The notes: a model not told the origin generated them from the letters alone. A stretch of DNA of 64,000 nt from Edaphochlamys debaryana (GCA_016858145.1 JAEHOE010000167.1:124001-188000); one strand, 5' to 3'. Counted from the stretch's first letter, positions 11,201 to 23,753 are shown. Numbers and translations: made by a program.

Positions 11201-14200
11201 GGGGCAGAGGGGAGAGCCTGAGCTGAGAGATGAGAACGGGGCTGAGGTGGCGGCGGGAAGGAACAGCTCTTCGCCGCTGTCCTCTCGGGTCCAAAGGGTG
11301 CATGCTCCTGCCCTGTAAGCCCCCCCATCCCCCCTCCCCGCCCAATTCCCGCCCCTCTTCCCCCCCCCCCCACGCGCCTGCATGTTGTTCTGGCGCTTGC
11401 CCGCGTCGTCCAGGCGGCGGGACAGCTCGTGCTGCAGCAGGAACTCGGTCTGCGGGGGTGGAGGGGGTGGAGGGGTTGGGGGGGGGTGGAGGGGGGTGGG
11501 GGGAAAGAGGAGTCAGTGAGGGAGAGGGGTGGGGGCAGGCGGCGAGGCTTCGCGGAGGACCCCCGGACCCAATCCCCCTGCAACACAGGTCTTCACTGCT
11601 TCACACTGCTTCACAATGCTTCACCCAGGCGCAGGCCGCTGCGCCCACCACAAGGACTGCCCTCTCGACACGCTTGGGAGCACCCACTGCCCCCATCCCC
11701 CCCCCCGCGCCTCCCAATCCCCCCTCCCAACCCCTAACCCCTCCTCCCCCCCCACCTTGCCCGTGCGCTTGGCCAGCGTGGCCACCCTCCTGTTGAAGGC
11801 CGCGTTCTCGTGCGCCGCCAGCTGCGCCATGGCCCCCGCCTGCCGCTCCCGGACGCGGCCCAGCTCCTTCTCGGTCTCGGCGCGCTCCACGCGCAGCTTG
11901 GCCAGCACGGCCTGGGGGGGGGGAGGATGGGAGGGGATAAGGGGGGGGGAGCGAGGATGGGGGGGGTTAACACTGGGGAGGATCGTACACAGGGGAGGGT
12001 CCGTACAGAAGTACAGAAGTGGCGCCGATGCAGGGCTGGGTTACGCAGCTGGCCGCTTCCCCAACCCGCTCGGGCACAAACCCTCGGCCCTCCTTTCGCC
12101 CCGAGCCCCGCACCCAGTCCCCTCCCTCCCCCCCCCGCATCCCACGCACCTCGATCCCCAGCAGGATGTTCTTGCGCCCCTCCTCCGTGGGGGCCTCGTA
12201 GAAGGCCGCTCGGGCGGTCTCGTACTCGCGCCGGGCGGCCTCCACCGCCTTCTGCTGCGTCTCCAGCCTGGGGGGGGGGCGGAGAGTGTTGGGGGGGGAG
12301 GCACGGGTGGGTGGGTTGGCGCGGGAGGCGGGAGTGTCTGCTACCAACTGGGCCCCCCTCCCATCGCCCCCTCCTACCGCCTCCAAAGCATCCGTACGCG
12401 CCCCTCCCCCCTCTCTCTCCCCCCTCCACCCTACCCCCCAGTCGCTACCCACTTGGCCTGCCACTCCAGCGCCTGGCGGTTGGCCTCGTCCCAGGCCTGC
12501 TGTACGGCAGAGATGTCGCCCGGGCCCTTGGACTGCGGGGGGGAACGAGGGGCCGGGGCGGACGGGGGCCGCAAGCGGAGGGGGGAGCGCAGCGGAGTGA
12601 GAAGAGGTAGGGCAGGCCTGAGCCCCTGCGGGTGGCCCCTGGCCCCTGTGTCGTGGTCTTGTAACCCCCTTTGCCTGCAGTAACCCCCTTGACCCCCCCC
12701 CCCCCTTGGCCCCTCGCTTGCCTGCGCGTGCGCCTGTGTGGCGATGTCCTTGCCCGCCTCCTCGGGCACATCCACCTCGCCAGAGTCACGGCCCCTGGGG
12801 GGGAGGGGAAAGGGCAGGAACACAGAGGAGGGGCCAGCGGTGGGCAGCGGGTGGGCGGGTGGGCAGGTGGGCGGAGCGAGGGAGGGGCACACAGCAGCCG
12901 GACCTCGGAATGCGCGAGAAGTACAAAGCTTTACCCCGGAGACTTGCTCCTTTCTTCCCTCCCCTCTATCGCCCCCCTCCCCCTCCCCCGACCAAAACAC
13001 ACACGCCCTCCCCCCCACCTCGCCCCTCCCCCCTCCAACCCCCACCTGTCCGCCATGAGAAGCGCCACGTCCACCTCGACGGCTTCGATGCGCGCAGACA
13101 GCTCCGCCACCATCCCCTCCCGGGCCGCCAGGGAGCCCTGCAGGGACTCCACCTGCAGGGAGGCCTGGGCGTGGGCGGCCTGGGGGGGGGAGGGAGGGGG
13201 GGGGGGAGGCGGGAGGGAAGGGTAGGGGGGGAGGGAGGGGAGAAAGGGATGAGCAGAGGCGCGCGGCGGAGAAGGGGGAAGAGTTGAAGGCCGGGTGGTA
13301 CAATACGCTGGCCCGATTATCCTCGCCCAGCCCCAGCACCACACACTTCCTCGCCCCTCGTCAGCCCTTTTCCCACCACTTCACCCACCCTTTCCCCCCG
13401 CCCCTCCCTCCCACCTTCCAGTCCCACTTCCCCTCCGCCCCCTGCTCCCCAACCCCTCCCCACCCCCCACCTTCCAGTCGCGCTTCTTGCCCCGCTTCCG
13501 CTCCATCAGCTGCTCCGCCTGCGCCAGCTCGGCGCGGGCGGCCTCCAGGCGCAGGCCCGAGGACTCGAGGTCGGAGCGCAGGGAGGCGATCTCGGCGCCC
13601 CGCTGGTTGATCTCGCCCTGCATGGACTCGCGCTGCTGCTTGGACTGTGTTGGGGGGGAGTGCGGGGGTGAGGGAGGGAGAGGGGAGGGAGAACGGTGAG
13701 AAATGAGTGGCAGACAGGCACAGGAGGCACAGGAGGCACAGGAAGCACAGGAGGCACATGAGGCACAACTGGCGCTTTGGAGGGCTCTTCGGGCGCGGGC
13801 GATGCGGTCCCGCTCAGCAAAAGACACCCCCTCCATCCCCCCCTCCCCCCTGCCCCCCCCCACCCCTCCTCACCATCCGCTCCACCTCGGCCTTCTCGTG
13901 CACCAGGCGCTCGATCTGCTTGAGCAGCCGCGCGCGCTCCTCCCCGGCCGCCGCCAGCCGCCCCTCCAGCGCCTCCAGGGCCTCCACCTGCCGGGCAATC
14001 TCCTCGCGGGCTTGCCTGGGGGGTGGAGAGGTAGGGAGGCGGAGGGTTTGGGGGTTGGAGAAGGATGTGTGAGTGGTGGAGGGGGGGTTCAATAGGGTGG
14101 GAGCGTCGGAGGAAATGCGGTCGTCGCTATAAGCTTTCGTATCTCCTTCCGCTTCCCCACCGGTTCCCGCCCTCGCCTTGCCCTACGGCTTCCACCCTTA

Positions 14201-17200
14201 TGGCCCCAGGCCCCCAAGGACCCAAGCCTCAGGCACCCCCCTACCCCCAGGGCGCCAACCCCCCCAAGGCTGCCACCCACTCTAGCTCCATCTCCGCCTC
14301 CTCCGCCCGCCGCAGGGTGGCCTCCAGCTCCTCCCGCAGCGCCTGGGCCTCCTCCTGGCTGCCGGTCAGGGCGCGCTCCAGGGAGCCGATCTTGGGGGGG
14401 GGCATGAGAGGGGGGTGAGAAGGGGACGGGGAGAAGGGGGTCGAGAGGGGGTGATGGTTGATGGGGTATGCGTTGTACGAGGAGTGTAGCCCTCCGTTTC
14501 CCACCTCCCCCATTGGGCTTGCGGCCACCTGAAATTGCCTCTCCCCCCCCCTCACCAGCGCCTTCTTGTTCTCCACCTCCATCAGAGCCGACGCCAGCTG
14601 CGCGTTGGTCTGCTCCGCCGCGTGCTTGGCCTGCTCGCTGGCGGCGGCCAGGGTGGCCAGCTCGTTGTTCTTGTGCTCCATGCGGGCCTCCAGGGCGCGG
14701 ATCTGGGGGCGGTTGGTTGGGTGGTTGGCGGTTGGGTGGTTAGAGTGGGTGGTGGTTGGGGGTCGATTGGGGTGGTTGCCGAGCTACACGAGAAGCCCGT
14801 CACAACTGCGCGCAGCACGCACGCGCGCTCCGTAGTGACCAGCACGCACCTGGCGCTCGGACCTGAAGATGCTCCACTGCAGGTCCCCCGCCCGCTTGGA
14901 GGCCTCCAGGAAGCGCTGCTTCATGAGGCCGCGGGCAATGTCCTGGGGGGGAGGAGGGGGGGGAGGGGGGGGCGGGTGAGCGGGCAGCGGGGTTCAGGGC
15001 GCAGCGGTGCGGAGGAGAGGCGCGAGGCGCGAGGCGCGAGGCGCGAGGCGCGAGCGGCCGTGGCATGCGGCCTTGGCATGCATTTTGTCCTTCCCCAACT
15101 TCCCGCCTCCCCTCCCCAGCACCGCCCCTCCCCCACCTGCGCCGCCGCCGCCTTGGCGTACACCACCATGGCCCGGGACACCTCGGCCAGTGTGGCGCCG
15201 GAGGTGTGCAGGCGGGCCTCCAGGGAGTCGATGCGCTGGTCGCGGTCCTGGGGGGGGGGGGGCGGGGAAGGGAGGGGGGAGGAAGGGGGAGGGGGAGGAG
15301 TCAGGGAGGGAGGGGTTGAAGATATGCAGAGGCAACCGGAAACGGAGAAGGGGAAGGGCCAATAAGGGGTTGCAGCAGCGCCTGCTGGTGGCAACCCTCT
15401 GCCCGCCCCCGCCCGGAGCCCAAGACCTCGGCCAGGACCCCAGCCCCAGCCCCAGGAGCCCCCTCCCCCCCCCTCACGATGACGTCGCTGTTGAGGGCCT
15501 GGCAGCTGGCCAGCAGCTGGTTGCGCTCCACCTGGGGGGGGGAGGTGAGGTGAGGGGGGAGGGGACAGTGTGTCTCGGCACGTGCGCGTCTCGGGGGATG
15601 CACGGGGACCACTGCTCGGCCACTCCGCTTCGAGGGGCTCGCAGCCACGGGCTGAATGCCTCGGCCTCCCGCCATCCCTTCCGCACCCCCCCCCTCCCCA
15701 TCTCCACCGATCCCCACACCAGCCGCCCACCTGTGTGGTTGCCAGCTCCTCCCGTGTGTCCCCCAGGGTGCCGGTCAGCTGCTCCACATGCGCATCCGCC
15801 TCGGCCTTGGCCCTGGGGGGGGAGGTGGGAGAGAGCCAGGCAGAAGGCAGCGGTTGAGGCGAGCCCGGTTCCCCGGTTTTCCTCAGAGCCGGTCACTGGG
15901 ACTGCCAATCGCCAGCTCCCTGCCAGCACCTACTCCTGCACCTACTCCCTAACCGGCCCCTCCCCCTCCTCCCCCCCCCCAAAACCCCGACCCCAGCGCC
16001 ACCCACTCTCTCAGCGCGTGCAGCATGGTCTCCGTGGCTCCCAGCGCCTCCCCCAGCCGCGCCACCTCGGCCTCGGAGGCGGTCAGCGACTTCTGAACAG
16101 CCAGGGCGGCGGAGCGGGTGCGGTCCAGCTCCACCTGCGGTTGGCGGTTGGGCGGTTGGGCGGTGAGGCGGGTGGACGGTTGGGTAGTTGGGTGGTTCGT
16201 CCTCGTGTCCGCTTGCTGAAATCCAGTGCCCCGCCTCGCCACAGCCACCCACCCGCAACCCGCCGCCAGCGCTCCACCTGCACCCCGCCTCTCGCCTCGC
16301 TAATCCCTCCCTCCCGTCCATTCTCCCCCCATGCTCCCTTCCCCCTCTCCCTCTCCTCCCCCCCCTCTCTTGCCTGCAGCTCGTGCTCCCTCAGCTTGGA
16401 GGCGCGCAGGGCGTCCCGCACCTCGTACAGCGAGCGGGTGGTGGAGGAGGCCAGCTCGGTCTGGGGGGGTGGAGGGGGGTTGAATAGGGGGTGTTTGAAT
16501 AGGGGGTACAGGGGGGTTGAAGGGGGTTGAAGGGGAGGAGAAAGGGCGTTGGAGGGGGTAGGAGGGGGCGTGAGGGAGGCTGAGGAGGACGAGAGAGGGG
16601 GGAAGGAGAAATGGGGCGGGTGAGGCCGCGGACCGCTTCCTAGCAGTTGGTTGCGCGTACCTGCTCCTGCCACTTGCCGTACAGCTGGCGGTTGAAGTCC
16701 TCAACCAGATCCAGGTACAGGTTCGTGGCCTCCGTACGGCCGGTGGCGTCCAGATTGGGCAGCACCGGCCACCCCGTGCCGTCATTAGTAATACACGCCG
16801 CCGCCAGCGCAGTCGACGCTGCCTCGGCGGCGGCCTGCGCCGCTGCAGCGGCCTCCGCCGCTACCTTTGCCGGATCTGGCGGCGGCTCCCGTACAAGACC
16901 GTACGACCGCACGGTCGAGGCGCCGTCACCGCTGGCGGAGTTCTCCGCCGTCGCCGCGCCGCCGCCGTTGGTGGTGCCGGCGGCGGCGGCGGCGGCCTCG
17001 GCCTCGGCGGCGGCGGCGGCCGCCTCCGCTGCGATGCGGGCCTGCTCCTCCAGAAGGGCGGCGGAGCGGACGAGCGACTCCAGCTGTGCCGCCAGATCGG
17101 GCTTGGGCTGCGGATTGAACGGTTGAAAGTGGGAGGGATCGAAGGTCAAGCGGGCGGGCAAACGAGCACGGCACACGTACGGCATGCACGCAAAGTGTGC

Positions 17201-20200
17201 GGTGTCGTACACTGCCGTACGACTGCCGTACCTTGAGCGCCTTGTCCATGGCCAGGGCCTGGTACTGGTCCCGGGCTTTGTCCAGCAGCCGCCCCGACCG
17301 CAGATCCGCTGCCGCCAGCTCGGAGGTCAGGTGGTCGCGCTGGACGATCAGGTCCACCTGAAAGGCGGTTGGGAAGATGGTTGGGAGGCGGTTGGGAGGT
17401 GGTGGACAAGCGTTTGCAGGTGGCGGCTTCAGGTCTGGCGCTAGCGTCTTTCTTCTCGTCACCCGCCTTCCGTTGCCGCCCTGATCCCCCACCCCGCCCC
17501 CCCACCTGCGCCACGGCGGCCTCCGCCAGGCGCCCGGTGGCGTCCTGCAGCTGAGCCTGCAGCCGCACCCTGGGGGGCGGGGGAAAGAGGGTGGAAGGGG
17601 GGGGCCGCATTGGTTGGCGGGGAGAGCAAGAGCCGGTTACAAGAGGGGCTTGTTACCGAGCCGCTGCCAACCCAGCCCACCCCCCCCAGCAGCGCACGAC
17701 CCCCAATCCACCAACCCCAACCCCCCAACAACGCCCCCCCCCTCCCCCCCGGCTCACCTCTCCTCCACCTCCGCCACGTACTTGGTCACCGCCGCCTGGT
17801 GGGCCTGGCGCTCCCGGTCCAACAGGCCCTTGGGGGGGGCAAAAGGGGAGGGAGGATGAGTCAGACGTTGCGTACGGCACTGTACGACCATTGCAGGCTC
17901 GACTCCTGGCCACGGCCAGCAAGCTCCTTCCTAGCGCATTCCCTTCCCCCCTTCCCCCCTTCCCCCCAGCACCCTTCTCCCCCGCAGCCCCCACCTGCAC
18001 CTCCTGCAGCTGCGCCTTGAGCGCCTGCCTCGCCGCCCGCTCCTCCGCGTGCGCATTAGTCAGCCACGCCACGGCCTTCTCGGTGTTGACAGAGTCCTGC
18101 CGGGCCTGGGGGGGGAAAGGGGGGGAGGGGGTGAAGGGGGGGAGAGTGCTGAGTGGGATCGCGCCAGGGGGAAGAGTGGGCCTGGCTCGAACCTGAAGGG
18201 TCGACAGTTGAGAAGACCGAGGAGGCCTACCCACACCCGCCTATTGCGCCCCACACAACCTCCAAAGCTACCCCCCCACCCCCCACCCCCCACCTCCGAC
18301 AGCTGCTCCTTCGCGAACAGCAGCTCCGCCATGGCCACCTGCTGGCTCTGGTAGAGCTTGAGGTAGTCGGAGCGGAAGGACACCTGGGGAGGGGGGGAGG
18401 GGGGAGGGGGGAGGGGGTGAGAGGGCAGGGGGGAGGGTTGAGGGGCAGGAGTGCAAGTGTGACGAGTGCACGAGAGGAAAACACGTGTGCGTTGCTTGAG
18501 GACCCAGGCCCCAGCGCCACACCCCAGCGCCACGGTCCTCTATCCTCTTCGCGCACGGGGAACGACGGGGCGAGAGAGAGCCCGACCCTGCCCCGCTATG
18601 CAAGGTCTGCTGGCCTCCTGGCCTGCTGGTCTTGGCACCTCCTCCGCACCCACCTGCAGGGCCGACTCGGCGATGGTGAGGAAACCCTTCCACACGTTGG
18701 ACAGGATCTCGGTCTTGAACTCGTTGTGGGAGAGCGTGTCCTGTCAGGGGGGGGGAGGGGGGAGGGGGGAGGGGGGAGGATGACTCAGCCCGTGGCACCC
18801 CTGGCGCCGGTCTCCTCCGATTCCCCCGTCTCGCCCCCACGCGCGTCAAGCCGCCCCTTCCCTCCTCCCCTCCCCATCATTCGCCCCCGCCTGCCCGCCC
18901 GAGAGACCCGTGCAAAACCCAAAACCACCCCTGCCGTACACCGGCCGTACGCGTCAACCGCCGTACCTGCATGACGTCGAAGAAGCCGACCGTGTAGACG
19001 TACATGCAGCGGTACAGCCGGTCGATGGCGTCGTTGGACAGCCCGGCCCCCAGCAGCTCCACGCGCGTGAGGCCGTACGAGGCCAGGCCCTTGAGGGCCG
19101 AGGGGTCCAGCTTGAGGGGGTCTGGGGGGTGGGGAGGTTTAGAGGGAAGGAGGAGGGAGGACAGGCGGAGTTGGGGAGGGTGAAGCGGGTGGGCGGGGGA
19201 CTTAAGTGGGAAGGGAGGAGTAAAGGGGACGGGTTGGCCAGAACGTAGCCACAGCCACGCCATCTCCGCCCTCTTGCGGCCATCCATAGCTATCCCCAAT
19301 ATTCCTTCATCACCCACGCCCTCTCGGCTCGCACTTCACCACCAGCCCCACTCCCCGCTCCCAACCCCCCCCCCTCGCCCCGACCCGACCCACCTCCGAG
19401 GTTGGTGGCCCCCAGAGGTGACGACGCCGCCTGAGAGTCCAGGACCTGCGGGGCGGGAAGGGGGACAGCAGCACGTTGAGCTTGGAGACGCGGCAAGCCA
19501 GGGCCCGCGACATCAGTGGGAGGGCGGGGCAGGGTCAAGCGCCACACTACATTACTTGACTGCGCAGCGCACTTGCACCCACCCATCCACACCCTGGCCG
19601 CGCCCAGTCCCAAGCGCATGCCCTCTTTCCCCCCTTCCTCGGTGCCCCCCACCGCCCCACGTCATCACAACTGCCCTAGACTTCGGTGCGCACTGGGCTC
19701 GCCGGCCTCTCGCCTCGCCTCGCCTCGCCTCTCGCACAAGCACGCCACCCCCGTGCCTCCTCCTCGCTCCCCCCCCAAAAGTTGCCCCCAGCCCATCCCA
19801 CCCCATCGGGCTCGCTGGCTGCCACTTGATGTCTCCCTTCGCTCATGCCCTGAAAATCAATTGCACCCCACCCTCCACCCCACCCCTCTCACCTGGTTGA
19901 CCCACAGCTCCAACAGGATGCGGCCGTACTCCCTCTTGTTGTCACGGACCAGGGCCTTGGGGGAGGGGGGGAAGGGAGGAGAGGGCGGGGAGGGGGGATG
20001 CAGGTGGGCGGGTGGTCGAAAGTGGGAACAGTGGGGCTGGAAAGGCGCCCTAACGCCCTCCCCGCCGGGCTCCCACACGGCGAGCCGCGCGCAGTCCAAC
20101 TGCGGGCCTCCGCCCCATTCGAAGGACTGCGGCCGCAGCAGCCCCCGGCACGGCACGGCGAGGCCCCCCGCCACTCTGTCGACGCCCGCCGGCCGACGTC

Positions 20201-22054
20201 GTTCACCGCGACCCCAATGGCCCCTTCCGCCAGTGGCCTCGTCGGTACCGCCGCGCCTCGGCGCCTCGGCCCCGGCCTCGCCCGGCAGCGGCTGTCTCCA
20301 GGAAGGCAGGCCGGACCGCGCTGGCCCCGGAGCCCCCTGCCCTCCACCCCCGTCCCCGCCTCCACCGCTGCATGGTGCGGCCGCCGCTGCGGCCCGCCCC
20401 CGCACAACCCGTGGCGGTGCGCGGGGCTGGCACGGCCGCATCGGGGCACGCAGCCCTGCCGCTGGTCGCCTGTGTGGGGCGATGGACCCAGCCCTGGGCC
20501 CCTCTGGACCCCGTCAGCGCCTTGCCGCCGGGCCCACGGCACGGGCTGAGGAGGTCTGGGCCCGCATATGCGGGCCCCGGCCTCCGGCAGCCCTAGCGGG
20601 AGGCCCTCGCGGTGGATGTTGGATGGGCGCCGGCTCCTGCCCGGCTGCTGCCTCCTCCGAACGGCCCTGCTGCGCTCCCTCCGTTTTGTCACCGTTAGCC
20701 ACGCCGCTCCCTGACCGGACTGGAGCGGACCGGACCCATGTCCCCTGCCCAACCCGGTGCTCCTCCGCCCCCCACGGCCCCCTTCTCAGAGCCCTCTCCC
20801 CCGCCCTCTCCCCCCCCGTGCCCCACCATCTCCCGCTCCTTCTGGTCCAGCGCGAGGCTAGCCTGGGGTGTGTGCAAGGGGAGGTTCGCAGGGAGGGCAG
20901 CGGGGCTCAGCGGCTGAGGGAGGTGATCCAAAAGCAAAGCTACGGCGGTGTGTCCCGACGGTTTGCCTCAAGCAACAGTGCAACACCCTCGAGACCTCCT
21001 TCGCTGGCTCAACCTCCCCCTTCCCCCTCCTCCCCTCCCCCCATATCCCCCCCTCCACCTGCAGCACCGAGCGGTGGTCCACGTCCCCCGCCCGCGTCAT
21101 CAGCGCCGCCTTGCGCGCCCTCCGCGCGGGGCTGGCCCCCGGGGAGAGCTCCTCGTCGGCCACCTGGTCGAAGGCCTCGCCGGCGGGGTCTGGGGGGAGA
21201 GGGGTGGGGGTGGGCGGTTGGGGGGTCGGGGACTTGGGTTGCTGTGAGGGACATGAGGGGAAGAGCGGGGGCAGGGAGTGATGAGGTAGGCCGGGGCGGT
21301 GGGAGGCAGCTGCCCAGCCTGGGGCGTGGACCCCCGGGCCGGCGCCCGCAGTGGCAAAGCCCCCCAGGATGGGACTGGCTGGTGTGCTCCATCCCTCCCT
21401 TCGTTCCCGCCTCCGGTCGCGTCCCGCGGAGGTCTGCGGCGCCTCACCTCGCACGCGCGGGGGCAGCGGGGGGAGGTGCGCCGAGGGCGCCCGGCCGTCC
21501 GGCAGCGGCATGGTGGAGGGGTCCCCGGGCGTGAGGTCAGCAGGGGAGCCGCGCCCGTTGCCGTACGTCTGCACGGCGTTGAAATGGGGTTGGTGAGGGG
21601 GTGAGGGGGTGTAAGGGCCCAGGGGCGCGGTAAGGAGTAGGCAGCGCGGGATGCCGGGATAGATGTGGCAACGCTGCTACGGGGCTGGGGCTGAGTGGAG
21701 TGGAGGATGCAGGGAAAAGCTAAATCTAGGAATTGCCGGCCCGCAGCTACGCCCAGTGTTAAGGCAGGTGGGCCTGGCTGGCCACTAGCGCCCAGCTACG
21801 GAGACGGGTTAGCGTCCGCCGCAGACGGAGGGGTTGAGCCGGCCCCCTGTCCTCGGCACGTTTCGGGTGGACCTTCGCCGCGACACGCCCCCAGCCGGGC
21901 AGCAGTGAGCTCTGTATTACGCCTCGATGGTTCCGCGCCGCTTTGCGGTCGCTGCGGACCCCGCGCCAGCGTCCATGCGGCTCACCAGCGGCTCCAGCCT
22001 CGCGCTCGTGCGCCGGGGCCCCATATTCGTCATAACAGCTCCAGGCTGCGCCAT
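4465..22054 (-). CDS. Giant coiled-coil protein, about 50 exons, possibly ciliary/centrosomal
   Basis: About 50 phase-compatible exons give roughly 1,900 residues. From the 5' end: candidate first exon 21923-22054 (MAQPGAVMTN), then 21448-21568, 21059-21189, 20827-20862, 19893-19955, 19394-19445, 18967-19121, 18654-18740, onward to the stop exon 4465-4586 (ends VVKLEFGKAG). The N-terminal third is globular (REYGRILLELWVNQ; LASYGLTRVELLGAGL; DRLYRCMYVYTVGFFDVMQ). The centre (about 17.3 to 9.6 kb) is almost pure heptad-like Glu/Ala/Leu/Arg coiled coil, with an Ala-rich insert at about 16930-17040. The C-terminal third is globular again (ESVIYDFFTSRFG; LGAFLWAVRRFRGQHPK; FDNVGRKLVTPDDLGLFLRQ). 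No motor, kinase or known domain was seen. A globular-coil-globular layout suits a basal-body, flagellar or centrosomal scaffold, but that is inference. The first exon needs a GC donor (GAG|GCGTAA) and is the weakest join. Exons are separated by introns of mostly 90-250 bases with G-run donors and C-run acceptors. Confidence 0.72.
7074..7107 (-). repeat. Partial duplicate of an exon start inside an intron
   Basis: These bases repeat 6993-7028, the first 36 coding bases (with acceptor) of the exon that reads ALNDEEKSIDLELAL. The copy would read ALNDEKSID and is one codon shorter. It sits in the intron just upstream of the true exon and keeps a C-tract plus AG acceptor, so it could act as a decoy splice site. 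It reads as a short local tandem duplication. Confidence 0.75.
10331..10380. repeat. 10-bp tandem repeat (GGTTGGGGCG)
   Basis: About five head-to-tail copies of a 10-base GGTTGGGGCG-type unit lie in an intron of the giant coiled-coil gene. Related GGTTGGG-type repeats occur in two other introns of the same gene, near 14708-14770 and 16138-16200. The G runs could form G-quadruplex structure on the plus strand; that is inference. Confidence 0.7.
13714..13766. repeat. 9-bp minisatellite (AGGAGGCAC-type)
   Basis: Five to six imperfect copies of a 9-base AGGAGGCAC unit occupy the middle of one intron of the giant coiled-coil gene. Copies differ by one base (AGGAAGCAC, ATGAGGCAC). It lies outside the exons and has no evident function. 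Confidence 0.75.
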
Positions 22055-22336
22055 CTTAGGGCTCAGTGGCCCGCGGCCGGGAAAGCCGCTGGGCGTGCGT
22101 CTATCGAGTTCTTCGAAGCATGTCGTTTGGGTTGGGCAGCGTGTTGTAACCGCAGTCGCACTGATAGATTGCTGAGTCGTCGGTAAATTCAGAACGAGGC
22201 GATAGGGAGCAACGCCCCCTCGGTTTTTTCGGGGATGGGCACGATGGGCTTCGCTCGTGGCGTGGACTGCCTGGTCCCCGACAGGCCCCGTTGCACACAG
22301 CATTCAACCTAGAACATCATAAAGCAACTATACAGC
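22055..22336. promoter_or_regulatory. Candidate bidirectional promoter
   Basis: Only about 280 bases separate the candidate start of the giant coiled-coil gene (minus) from the phosphatase ATG at 22337 (plus). If the first exon of the coiled-coil gene is right, both must be transcribed from this interval. No clear TATA box was seen on either strand. The AT-poor stretch includes a CGGTTTTTTCGG run near 22221-22232. Confidence 0.35.
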
Positions 22337-23753
22337 ATGTCCTGCAAAGCGGATGCCAAGTACAATTTCGGGCGCGCGTCTGGTGCGTTGGGCCCAGTGC
22401 CTTGTCGTGTGAACACGGGGATAGATCATCTCCGCGCTATGGGGGACGTTCCCCAAGCGGCTCCTCGTGGAGGGCCAGGACCCTCGACTTGTGGGGCCCG
22501 TCGGCACGAATCCCGCCATGGCTTGTGTCTCTCGGCCTTCGCTGTCCCCCGGAATGCACGGCAGCTGTTCGACCAGCATACACTCGGGAGTGCATGCTGG
22601 GCATATGCGGCACCCTCCGCCAGCACCGCCCGGCCAGACCCCTCGCTTTCGCAAACACTGCCCCCTGCCCCGCCCCCGCAGAACACGACGAGATCGTGTA
22701 TGGCGCAGCGCGGCCCGGGGCGGCGAGCCAGCGGTGTTTCAACGAGAACGACAAGGTCACGGTGCCGGAGAGTGAGTCCCCTGCGCTATCAGCACTGGCA
22801 AGCTTGCACGCACGCTCCCCCTGCCCCCGCCACCCCACACGGAGGCACATCAGGGGAGGCACACCGCTGCCGTGCGCAACCCAGCTCGACCCCGCTCCCC
22901 GCTCCCCTTTTCGCGCTCCCTGCTCCCTGCTTCCCGCCTCTCGCTCCCTCAGTCGAGGAGTGGGCCGACTCCATGGCCGCCCACGGGATCCAGCGAGTGG
23001 TCTCGCTGCTGAGCACCTCCGAGGTGAGCCCTCCTCCGCCCACCCACAGTGGGCCGCCCTTGGCCCCCCCGTCGCCAGGGCCTTCCCGCTTCCCTCTCAC
23101 CAGCCTCACCCTCCCCGTAGTCAAGCTCTCACCATTGCCGTACCTCGTGCCTCCCCCCACTGTACCACCCCAACGCCTCTTCCCCCACACACACAGGTGG
23201 GCACCTACACCGAGCCGCCCACGCCCGTGCTGGCGCGGCGCTTCAAGCGGGCGGTCCTGCTGGACGCCAAGGCGCCGGGGGCGGTGGGGGAGCTGGTGGG
23301 GGAGCTCAGGGCCGCGCAGGAGGCGGGGGAGAAGGTGCGGCCGGGGCGGGGCGGGGCGGCGCGGGCCGCGCGGCGCTCGTGGAAAGGCGTCGGAAGGTCC
23401 CGGGGTGTGCGATTCCAGTAGTGAAGAGGGCGCACGGGGTGGCGCACGGGGGGTCTACACATGCCACGTGGCACACCTCCACGTCGTGCCCTACACCCCC
23501 CACCCCGAGCCCCACCCCCCTCGCCCAGCCCCGCCGATCCCACCCTCCCCTCCCGGCCCGACCACCCCTGCAGGTGGTGGTGCACTGCTGGGGCGGCGGC
23601 GGCCGCACGGGCCTGGCCCTGGCCGCATGGCTGGTCCGGGGGCACGGGATGGAGCCGGAGGCGGCGGCGGCGCACGTGGAGTCGTACGCCAAGGCGCAGG
23701 GGGCCTCGCGGCGGGCTGACGTGGCACAGCTCAGGGAGTGGCTGGATAAGTAG
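22337..23753 (+). CDS. Dual-specificity/tyrosine phosphatase-like protein
   Basis: Five exons (22337-22382, 22682-22771, 22953-23023, 23197-23334, 23574-23753) join in consistent phases into 174 residues. The order matches small cyanobacterial and plant-type dual-specificity phosphatases: N-terminal YNFGRAS then DEIVYGAARPG, a WADSMAAHGIQRVVSLL strand-helix, an LLDAK segment that may carry the general acid, and the P-loop VVVHCWGGGGRTG, which satisfies Cys-X5-Arg. Catalytic Cys and Arg are both present, so activity is expected; substrate is unknown. No transit peptide or membrane segment is visible. The start is set by a short first exon (MSCKADAKYNFGRAS) whose donor phase completes the glutamate of exon 2. 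The last intron and exon occur again at 29010-29382. The P-loop is unusually glycine-rich. Confidence 0.85.

Noticed and set aside
19516..21534. 672-codon plus-strand open frame
   Set aside because: It is antisense to several exons and a long intron of the coiled-coil gene, is compositionally biased to Pro/Arg/Ala, and shows no motif.
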